Assembly (NCBI GenBank): GCA_003445735.1
Contig: DMCR01000185.1
Span: 1-8,815, forward strand
Direction of reading: 5' to 3'
Source of the DNA: Cryomorphaceae bacterium
GTDB taxonomy: Bacteria > Bacteroidota > Bacteroidia > Flavobacteriales > Schleiferiaceae
Length of the DNA stretch: 8,815 nucleotides
The translations under genes were made by a program, and so were the position numbers. Below, piece by piece: positions 1 through 5,714 of this stretch (position 1 is its first letter; each line of letters opens with the position of its first letter). Under the pieces are notes generated by a model. It saw only the letters and a program-made list of their open reading frames with translations. It had not been told where the DNA came from and ran no database searches.

Positions 1-147
1 TTGCACCTCAAGGATTACTACCTGACCAGTAGATTTTGTTACTTCAAGAGCTTCGTAGATTTTAGGTAGCTCTCCTTTTGAACCGTCAAATTTAACATCC
101 ACTACAGGACCGATAATTTGAGCGATAGTTCCTACTAATTGAGACAT
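1..147 (-). CDS. atpD: F1F0 ATP synthase subunit beta, N-terminal part (cut by window edge)
   Basis: Reading the minus strand from the ATG at 147 gives 49 uninterrupted codons to the window edge. The product begins MSQLVGTIAQIIGPVVDVKF and continues with a segment containing LPKIYEALEV. This is the N-terminal beta-barrel 'crown' domain of the catalytic beta subunit, with the typical GxIxQIIGPVVDV motif. The protein is the catalytic subunit of the F1 sector, making ATP from ADP and phosphate on the cytoplasmic face of the inner membrane. The Walker A nucleotide site lies further along and is not visible here. A Bacteroidota-type promoter lies directly upstream (176-206), so atpD seems to start its own transcript. 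In many Bacteroidota atpD and atpC are separate from the main atp cluster, which fits, but atpC would be outside this window. The family call is certain; only the 5' end is present. Confidence 0.95.
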   Translation of the reverse strand, partial: MSQLVGTIAQIIGPVVDVKFDGSKGELPKIYEALEVTKSTGQVVILEVQ

Positions 148-175
148 TGTATATTCTTGTTTATATAAGATAGGG

Positions 176-206
176 CAAAATTACATCAAGGAGTCCTTTC
201 ACACAA
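176..206 (-). promoter_or_regulatory. Bacteroidota-type promoter of atpD
   Basis: On the minus strand, TAATTTTG (183 down to 176) matches the Bacteroidota -7 consensus TAnnTTTG exactly. A TTG (206 down to 204) lies 20 bases upstream, at the place expected for the -33 box. Transcription would start near 169, giving a leader of about 20 bases before the ATG at 147. No Shine-Dalgarno sequence is visible in that leader, which is usual in this phylum. The start site itself is inferred. Confidence 0.6.
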
Positions 207-456
207 CTAGACAAGCCACGAACTATGGGCCTTCAGAATACTTATGAACAAGTTATTAACAACCTAGGGGTGTCATTCCTTGTAGTTGCCTCTTCACGGT
301 ATGCACCCCCTAATTACCCACCACCAAAATCTAAACCTTACACGAACGATTGAGCAACCAGAAACTCTATTTGGAAATCCGGAAGACCTCTCTTCAAAGC
401 AAAGGAGACAGAGGTTATGAGTGGGAATAAATGGCCCAACCTACCCTAGATGAGAA

Positions 457-498
457 GAGCGATGCAAAAATGACCGACCGCGAAGTCGTCATACGCTC
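457..498 (+). promoter_or_regulatory. Structured leader element upstream of the SemiSWEET gene
   Basis: An inner hairpin pairs ATGACCGAC (470-478) with GTCGTCAT (485-492). It has eight base pairs with one bulged C and a six-base loop, CGCGAA. An outer helix pairs GAGCG (457-461) with CGCTC (494-498). The element ends 21 bases before the ATG at 520. No T-run follows, so it is not an intrinsic terminator. It could be a 5' leader structure affecting translation or RNA stability, or a dyad bound by a protein. The pairing is seen directly; the function is inferred. Confidence 0.35.
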
Positions 499-519
499 GT
501 AATGTGGTAATATTGTCAC

Positions 520-777
520 ATGAATTGGACGGATAGTATAGGTTTTATTGCAGCTTCACTGACCACTGCTTCGTTCGTTCCACAAGCCTGGAAGATTATT
601 CGCTATAAGAAAGTAAAGGACTTAAGCTTTACCATGTACGCCATGATGTTCACCGGACAAGGCGGATGGTTAATCTACGGACTTCTCATTCAAGACTTTC
701 CGCTCATACTGGCTAATATTATCGGCTGTAGTTTGACAGGCACCATTCTCGCTTATAAAATCTTCATTAGGGAGTAG
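520..777 (+). CDS. SemiSWEET / PQ-loop family sugar transporter
   Basis: This is a complete 85-residue membrane protein, the normal length for a bacterial SemiSWEET, which works as a homodimer of three-helix subunits. Likely membrane segments are residues 5-24, 39-57 and 62-82. The first helix ends in the PQ motif of SFVPQAWK (Pro21-Gln22). Trp50 in GGWLIYG and Asn66 in LANIIG have the same 16-residue spacing as the sugar-pocket Trp48 and Asn64 of the Leptospira SemiSWEET structure. The family moves mono- or disaccharides down their gradient across the inner membrane; the substrate here is unknown. The start is well fixed, because an in-frame TAA (508-510) lies just upstream. There is no Shine-Dalgarno sequence. 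The gene stands alone, with a terminator directly after its stop codon, so it is probably monocistronic. Confidence 0.9.
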   Translation: MNWTDSIGFIAASLTTASFVPQAWKIIRYKKVKDLSFTMYAMMFTGQGGWLIYGLLIQDFPLILANIIGCSLTGTILAYKIFIRE

Positions 778-812
778 TCTAAACTGTAGTTAACAATACA
801 TTTAGATTTTTT
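778..812 (+). terminator. Weak intrinsic terminator after the SemiSWEET gene
   Basis: The stem pairs TCTAAAcTGTA (778-788, one bulged C at 784) with TACATTTAGA (797-806). This gives ten base pairs around an eight-base loop, followed directly by six T residues (807-812). It begins on the first base after the stop codon. Only two pairs are G-C, so it is weaker than a textbook terminator. The minus strand lacks a T-run after the stem, so it should act only on plus-strand transcripts. Confidence 0.5.
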
Positions 813-914
813 CCGTTAAACTTTTCAGTACTAGTCCCACTCTAAGTTTCAGTAGAAGTCTGTTGCTTGAATATTCTCTTTTAATGGTTCATCAGATAAT
901 CAAGCCAAATATCC

Positions 915-945
915 TGGACCCAATCGAGTCGTGGCACAAACTTTG
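915..945 (+). promoter_or_regulatory. Candidate promoter of the TonB receptor operon
   Basis: AAACTTTG (938-945) differs from the Bacteroidota -7 box TAnnTTTG at one base. TGG (915-917) sits 20 bases upstream, where a TTG -33 box is expected, and also has one mismatch. The predicted start near 952 would give a leader of about 50 bases carrying the hairpin at 964-979. A second near-match, TGTATTTG (981-988), has no upstream partner. This is the best candidate I can see, but it is weak. Confidence 0.25.
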
Positions 946-963
946 CCTGTTTACGGAACAAAA

Positions 964-979
964 AAGCGAGAAATCGCTT
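964..979 (+). promoter_or_regulatory. GAAA-tetraloop hairpin in the leader of the TonB receptor gene
   Basis: AAGCGA (964-969) and TCGCTT (974-979) form a perfect six-base-pair stem closed by the loop GAAA, a GNRA tetraloop. It ends 24 bases before the ATG at 1004. On the plus strand no T-run follows, so it is probably not a terminator for upstream reads. On the minus strand the stem is followed by a T-run (the A-run 960-965 on the plus strand), so it has the form of a minus-strand terminator. I see no minus-strand gene here that needs one. Its role is unknown. Confidence 0.4.
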
Positions 980-1003
980 ATGTATTTGTAAAATAACCGC
1001 AAT

Positions 1004-3388
1004 ATGAAAAAAGGGCTTGCCTTTTTAGGACTAGCGTTTACTCTTTCAGCTCATTCTCAAAACGTTACTATTAGTGGGTATATCCGCGATGCTGCGACGG
1101 GAGAAGAGCTCATCAATGCTTCTATTATCAATGAAGAACGCCAGGGAACTGTATCCAATATTTATGGATTCTATTCCTTGACACTTCCTGCCGGAAAACA
1201 AACCTTCACGGTCAGCTTCATTGGATATACAAGCGAAGTTCGTACCATCAACTTAAGCAGCAGTAAAACCGTTGATTTTGAATTGAGCGAGGCGACAAAT
1301 GAATTGGCTGAAGTGGAAGTTACCGCTAAGAAATTAGACGAAAATTTGAACCGCGCCGAAATGTCTACCACACAGCTCAGCGCAAAACAAATCAAGGCCA
1401 TCCCACAGTTTTTGGGTGAATTTGATGTGGTTCGCTCGATAACACTCCTGCCTGGGGTAACTACAGTGGGCGAGGGCGCCAGTGGATTCAACGTTCGCGG
1501 CGGTAAAACCGACCAAAACCTCATTTTACTCGACCAAGCACCTGTGTACAACAGCTCGCACATTTTTGGATTTTTCTCCGTATTCAATGGGGATGCAGTG
1601 CGCGATCTGAAGCTTTACAAAGGTGGTATTCCCGCACCCTATGGAGGCCGATTAAGCTCTGTGCTCGACGTCTACCAAAAGGAAGGGAACAACAAAGAAT
1701 TTGCAGGAAGCATGGGCTTGGGGCTGCTTTCCTCCCGTTTGATGTTCGAGGGTCCAATTGTTAAAGACAAGGCCAGCTTCATGGTGGCAGGACGCCGTTC
1801 CTACCAAGATGTCCTATTGAAATTGAGTCCTAACGATGATTTGAACAACATCATCGCCAACTTCTACGACCTCAATGCAAAGGTCAACTATAAATTCTCC
1901 GACAAAAGCCGTCTCTTCCTCAGTGCTTATTACGGCAAAGACGCTTTTGGAGTACCGGGGCTTGTCGGGTTTAACTGGGGCAACTTAGGATTGACAGCTC
2001 GTTGGAACTACCTGCTCTCGGACAAACTCTTCATGAATGTCAGCAGCATTTACTCTGATTACGATTACGCCATATTGTTTGATTTCCCACAAGCGAAAAT
2101 TGACAACATCGCCTACATCCGCAACCAGGCCAACAAAATCTCATTCAGCTGGTTCCCGAACGCGCAACACCAAATCAACTATGGGGTCGAAGCCACCGTT
2201 TATGATTTTGAACCTTTCTCAACCACATTGGATTACATTGACAGCAACCTCACGGACATCTCCATTGAACTTCAAAACGAGTACGCGGTAGAACCAGCAC
2301 TGTTCATCGAGGACGATTGGAAAATCAACAACCGCCTAACTGTTCGTGGGGGCATACGCTACAGCTCTTTCTATAATGTGGGAGCGCGCAACGTGGTGAA
2401 CTACACCCCTACCTCTATCGGTACCGTTCGCAATGACCTTATTGTAGATACCACCTCATATACCTCAGGCGAAATCATCAAATCCTTTGAAGGATTGCAG
2501 GGCCTCGAACCGCGATTAGGCGTCAACTACAAGACCTCAGAAAACTCAGCCATCAAGGCGAGTTATAACCGAATGCGTCAATACCTGCATTTGATATCGA
2601 ATACCACGTCTTCATTACCTATTGATACATGGCGCCCGGCAGGTCGTTACATCAAACCAGGTACTGCAGACCAAGTGGCCATAGGTTGGAACCGTAACTT
2701 CAAGGAAGGCGAGTGGCAACTCAGCGTAGAATCTTACTACAAGCGCATGCGTGACCTTGTTGACTTTAAGAACGGCGCGCAGCCAACGGGTATCGACAAT
2801 ATAGAAGTAGCCCTGATGACCGGTCAAGGACGCAGCTACGGTTTGGAAATGCAGTTGGACAAGAAAATTGGTCAACTTACCGGTTGGATCGCCTACACCT
2901 ACAGCCGTTCAGAACTCCAAGTCGACTTGGGCAATACCCCAGATGAATGGATCAACCTCGGAGAGTGGTACCCTGCTGCTCAAGACAAACCGCATGATTT
3001 TGCCTTGGTTGCAGCTTATGCCTGGAAACCGAACATCAGCTTTTCAGGTTCATTCATTTACCAAACGGGGAAACCTTATACCTACCCTGAAGCAAAGAGT
3101 GAATTTGAAGGCATTGTATACCCGTTTGCTTTGAGTCGTAACAACAGCCGTACCCCTGCCTACCACCGTCTCGATTTGAGCATGGACATCGCAGTTCCTG
3201 GCAAGCGAGGCAACAAAGGTAGCTGGAACGTTGGTGTTTATAACGCTTACGGGCGAAAGAATGCGTTCAGCATCTTCTTCGAGGAAGAATTAGACGATAA
3301 CGGCGACCCAACAGGACAAACCAAAGCCACACAGTTGAGCATCTTCGCCACTGCCATTCCTATGATTACCTATAACCTAGAGTTTTAA
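1004..3388 (+). CDS. TonB-dependent outer-membrane receptor with N-terminal carboxypeptidase-like domain
   Basis: This is a complete 794-residue receptor. Residues 1-18 are a Sec signal peptide (MKK, hydrophobic stretch, likely cut after AHS). Residues about 20-95 form the carboxypeptidase-regulatory-like beta-sandwich common in Bacteroidota receptors (VTISGYIRDAATGEEL, then NIYGFYSLTLPAG). LAEVEVTA (101-108) looks like the TonB box. The plug follows at about 120-228, with LLPGV, GFNVRGGKTDQNLILLD and GGIPAPYGGRLSSVLDV. The rest, from about 235, is an alternating beta-barrel ending in the C-terminal Phe expected for outer-membrane insertion. Such receptors import a ligand using energy from TonB-ExbBD. 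The ligand cannot be read from the sequence; nothing specific to siderophores, B12 or glycans is apparent. The next gene, a DUF4249 lipoprotein, follows after 5 bases and is the usual partner of this receptor subfamily. Confidence 0.93.
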   Translation: MKKGLAFLGLAFTLSAHSQNVTISGYIRDAATGEELINASIINEERQGTVSNIYGFYSLTLPAGKQTFTVSFIGYTSEVRTINLSSSKTVDFELSEATNELAEVEVTAKKLDENLNRAEMSTTQLSAKQIKAIPQFLGEFDVVRSITLLPGVTTVGEGASGFNVRGGKTDQNLILLDQAPVYNSSHIFGFFSVFNGDAVRDLKLYKGGIPAPYGGRLSSVLDVYQKEGNNKEFAGSMGLGLLSSRLMFEGPIVKDKASFMVAGRRSYQDVLLKLSPNDDLNNIIANFYDLNAKVNYKFSDKSRLFLSAYYGKDAFGVPGLVGFNWGNLGLTARWNYLLSDKLFMNVSSIYSDYDYAILFDFPQAKIDNIAYIRNQANKISFSWFPNAQHQINYGVEATVYDFEPFSTTLDYIDSNLTDISIELQNEYAVEPALFIEDDWKINNRLTVRGGIRYSSFYNVGARNVVNYTPTSIGTVRNDLIVDTTSYTSGEIIKSFEGLQGLEPRLGVNYKTSENSAIKASYNRMRQYLHLISNTTSSLPIDTWRPAGRYIKPGTADQVAIGWNRNFKEGEWQLSVESYYKRMRDLVDFKNGAQPTGIDNIEVALMTGQGRSYGLEMQLDKKIGQLTGWIAYTYSRSELQVDLGNTPDEWINLGEWYPAAQDKPHDFALVAAYAWKPNISFSGSFIYQTGKPYTYPEAKSEFEGIVYPFALSRNNSRTPAYHRLDLSMDIAVPGKRGNKGSWNVGVYNAYGRKNAFSIFFEEELDDNGDPTGQTKATQLSIFATAIPMITYNLEF

Positions 3389-3393
3389 TCCCC

Positions 3394-4362
3394 ATGAGAA
3401 AGTACCTATACTTCATCATCGTCGCGGCAGTCATGACTGCCTGTGAAACGGACGTTACCGACAAGGTAAAAACAGATGCTTATGATGGCGCAGCCCTTCT
3501 TTCGGTCGGTGGTTCTGTAACGGACTTGGTAGGCACGGGGACCTACGTGGACCTTGCTATCAGCTCCCCATATTTAGAAATTGGCGCGCCTGCGACCATC
3601 ACTGGAGGTATCGTCGAAGTGTATGAAAACGACAGCTTAGTCAGTACCCTAACGGAGGTAAGTCCTGGCCGCTATGAGGACACTGCGCTAGTCGCAACCA
3701 TTGGTTACAAGTATAGATTGCTCATCGATGTTCCGGCCGGATACGGAGATGCTACTGGTTTGTGGGAAAGCACTACCGACGTGGTAAATACACCCTTCAC
3801 CCTTCTTGCTCCAATGTTCCCAATTATGGAAGATGATAGCAGCTGGATTGACTTCAGAACAGGGGATTCCGTATGGTACGCAGATGCAGATTCCTGTTAC
3901 TACAGCGCTTATGCTATGTGGAACGATCCTGTCGGAAAAGGAAACGCGTATTGGATAAAGAACTATTGGACTACAGAAATCTATGCTCCAAACGGACTTT
4001 TGGGACCTTTCGAACCTCAAGAGACTGAAAAGAGTTTGAATTCCCAGATTAATATTTTTAACGATGACCAATTCATTCAAGGCACCCAGGTAAGCCGATT
4101 TAATTTTATCGGCCCTCCATACACTGTGTACCGCGACACCTTGATTAACCTCGTGTTTGAGACTCGTACCTTGAGCGAAGGCATGTATGATTACCTCACC
4201 GTAATGGCCAATAATATTGGGGGTGGCGGGTTGTTTAGCGTGCCTTACAGTCCACAAATTGGAAATATTCGTCGTGCAGATGATACAACTGTCTATGGTT
4301 TGGGATATTTTTATGCAACATCAGTTAGATTTGATAGCATAACTCTATTCCACCCATTCTAA
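3394..4362 (+). CDS. DUF4249-family outer-membrane lipoprotein, partner of the TonB receptor
   Basis: The product is 322 residues. It starts with a lipoprotein signal peptide (MRKYLYFIIVAAVMTAC), so Cys17 should be lipidated. The acidic residues just after it (CETDVTD) resemble the surface-export signal of Bacteroidota lipoproteins. The body fits DUF4249: an N-terminal beta-sandwich (about 25-130) with TGGIVEVYENDSLVSTL and a PGRYEDT turn, then GYKYRLLIDVP, and an ending GLGYFYATSVRFDSI typical of the family. DUF4249 genes regularly follow TonB-dependent receptors with a carboxypeptidase-like domain. By analogy with SusD the protein may help capture ligand at the cell surface, but its biochemistry is not established as far as I know. 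It starts 5 bases after the receptor stop codon, and its TAA overlaps the ATG of the channel gene. The family assignment rests on motif memory, not a profile search. Confidence 0.82.
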   Translation: MRKYLYFIIVAAVMTACETDVTDKVKTDAYDGAALLSVGGSVTDLVGTGTYVDLAISSPYLEIGAPATITGGIVEVYENDSLVSTLTEVSPGRYEDTALVATIGYKYRLLIDVPAGYGDATGLWESTTDVVNTPFTLLAPMFPIMEDDSSWIDFRTGDSVWYADADSCYYSAYAMWNDPVGKGNAYWIKNYWTTEIYAPNGLLGPFEPQETEKSLNSQINIFNDDQFIQGTQVSRFNFIGPPYTVYRDTLINLVFETRTLSEGMYDYLTVMANNIGGGGLFSVPYSPQIGNIRRADDTTVYGLGYFYATSVRFDSITLFHPF

Positions 4363-5615
4363 TGAATAACCTTCACTGGACCACTGACTTTTTGATCAAA
4401 CAAGGCGTGCGCGAAGAATTCGTGCAGTGGATTGCCTTGGGCATTGATATCATTCTTTTAATATTAATTTCATGGGTGGCCGATTTCATTGCGCGCCGCA
4501 TCCTCCTCTCCGTCATCCACACCTTGGTGAAACGCTCCAAAGCCACTTGGGATGACTACTTCTTCGAGCAGAAAATCTTCAAAAATTTGGCGCACCTTGT
4601 CCCGGCATGGATTGTACACACGAGTGTTCCCATTATTTTTAATGACGTCCCCGCAGCGATCCCGTTCCTCGAAAAACTCGTAGTCCTCTATGTCATTGTA
4701 CTAGGCGTCAGCTTGGTCAATCGGACCCTTCGTGCCTTGGAACATTGGACTAGTATGAACACGAAATATGCGAACACCCCCATTCGCACCATTTCCCAAG
4801 TCATTCGCATCCTCGCCTTCTTCGGTGCCGTCATCGCTGTGATCAGCATCCTCACAGGAACCAAGGCCGGGAATATTCTCGGTGCTCTCGCAGGAACCAC
4901 GGCCATTATCATCCTCGTATTTCAAGACAGTATCAAAGGGCTATTGGCGAATTTCCAGATCCACATGTATGACCTAATCGAAGTTGGCGATTGGATCACG
5001 TTCAGTAAATATGGTGTGGATGGCGATGTGGTCAGCATCGACCTTACCACAATTAAAGTTCAAAACTTCGATAAAACCGTGAGCACCGTTCCGGCTACTG
5101 CATTTGTTTCCGACAGCTTCGTCAACTGGCGTGGCATGAGTGAAAGTGGTGCTCGACGCATCAAACGCAATATCCATATTGATATAACCTCCATACGACA
5201 TTTGGACGAAGGCTTGGCGGATAGCCTCGGAGAAATAGACCTTATCCATGATTTCATCGTGCAGCGTCAATCTGAGATTGATACCAATAACCAAAAGAAA
5301 GGCATTAAAGGCGCCAGCAGGCTCAACGGCCGTCGCCAAACCAATATAGGCTTGTACCGCAAGTATGTAGAGTTCTACCTCAGCAACCACCCAGGCATCC
5401 ATCAAGACTTCACATTGATGGTACGCCAGCTACAACCAAGCACAGAAGGGTTGCCGATAGAGGTATATTGTTTTACCAATACCATCGTATGGCAAGAGTA
5501 CGAAGGCATCATGGCCGATATTTTCGACCACCTTTATGCAGCCACGCGGCACTTCAACCTAGCGTTATTCCAAAGTCCAACGGGCACCGATATCAGGGCC
5601 ATCAACGGAAAGTAA
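4362..5615 (+). CDS. ybdG: YbdG-type mechanosensitive channel (MscS superfamily)
   Basis: This 417-residue inner-membrane protein matches E. coli YbdG (about 415 residues) closely over the C-terminal half. Shared blocks include the KYGxDGxVxxIxLTTxKVxN region (216-235), VSDSFVNWRGMSESGARRIK (249-268), DITSIRHLDE, RQTNIG, NHPGIHQDFTLMVRQL and HQSPTG/FQSPTGTDIR near the end. Five membrane segments are likely: about 23-45, 75-95, 102-125, 145-166 and 170-190. The last is the Gly/Ala-rich pore-lining helix (GNILGALAGTTAIIILVF). YbdG is a miniconductance-type channel opened by membrane tension during osmotic downshift. The ATG overlaps the preceding stop codon as TAATG, so translation is probably coupled to the DUF4249 gene. 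No Shine-Dalgarno sequence is seen. The family call is strong. The link to the receptor pair is only by position and may be incidental. Confidence 0.92.
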   Translation: MNNLHWTTDFLIKQGVREEFVQWIALGIDIILLILISWVADFIARRILLSVIHTLVKRSKATWDDYFFEQKIFKNLAHLVPAWIVHTSVPIIFNDVPAAIPFLEKLVVLYVIVLGVSLVNRTLRALEHWTSMNTKYANTPIRTISQVIRILAFFGAVIAVISILTGTKAGNILGALAGTTAIIILVFQDSIKGLLANFQIHMYDLIEVGDWITFSKYGVDGDVVSIDLTTIKVQNFDKTVSTVPATAFVSDSFVNWRGMSESGARRIKRNIHIDITSIRHLDEGLADSLGEIDLIHDFIVQRQSEIDTNNQKKGIKGASRLNGRRQTNIGLYRKYVEFYLSNHPGIHQDFTLMVRQLQPSTEGLPIEVYCFTNTIVWQEYEGIMADIFDHLYAATRHFNLALFQSPTGTDIRAINGK

Positions 5616-5701
5616 GCGCTCGTGTTTTTTGGAAAAATTTTTGTTACAACACCCTTTGGCACTCGCGCCCGGGGGTTTATTATTGCATATTTTGCCTCGG
5701 C
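5616..5701. other. Intergenic gap between convergent ybdG and gcvP
   Basis: Both flanking genes end here, so a two-way terminator would be expected. I find T-runs for the plus strand (5625-5630, 5638-5642) and an A-run (5633-5637) giving a minus-strand T-run, but no clean GC-rich stem beside them. An imperfect pairing of GCGCTCGTG (5616-5624) with CACTCGCGC (5660-5668), seven of nine bases, would loop out the AT-rich middle. Termination here is therefore not explained by a standard hairpin. Confidence 0.4.
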
Positions 5702-5714
5702 TCACGCCTCGGCT
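5694..5714. repeat. Short tandem duplication spanning the gcvP stop codon
   Basis: GCCTCGGCT occurs at 5694-5702 and again at 5706-5714, a 12-base period with 1.75 copies. The minus-strand TGA stop of gcvP (5704 down to 5702) lies at the junction. One copy encodes the last residues of the protein and the other is just outside it. This is probably a small slippage duplication at the gene end. Confidence 0.6.

Larger units (their letters stand above)
148..519. other. Intergenic region without a credible gene
   Basis: These 372 bases separate the divergent atpD and SemiSWEET genes. Both strands are broken by frequent stop codons. The longest plus-strand ATG frame (225-353, 42 codons) is proline-rich near its end and resembles no family I know. 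Apart from the atpD promoter (176-206) and the structured segment at 457-498, I see only a weak inverted repeat (386-391 with 410-415, six bases each, 18-base loop). No tRNA cloverleaf or repeat array was recognised. A small RNA cannot be excluded by eye. Confidence 0.6.

Noticed and set aside
225..353. 42-codon plus-strand frame in the intergenic region
   Set aside because: No start signals, no family resemblance, and a proline-rich low-information end; most likely chance.
386..415. Inverted repeat ACCTCT / AGAGGT in the intergenic region
   Set aside because: Six-base arms with an 18-base loop and no T-run are expected by chance at this length; no gene end or start is close enough to give it a role.
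3688..4257. 189-codon open frame on the minus strand inside the DUF4249 gene
   Set aside because: It lies fully antisense to a well-supported gene, resembles no family and has no promoter or start context; it is a shadow of codon use on the other strand.
4974..5405. 143-codon open frame on the minus strand inside the ybdG gene
   Set aside because: It is antisense to the conserved C-terminal part of the YbdG-type channel, and its product has no recognisable motif.
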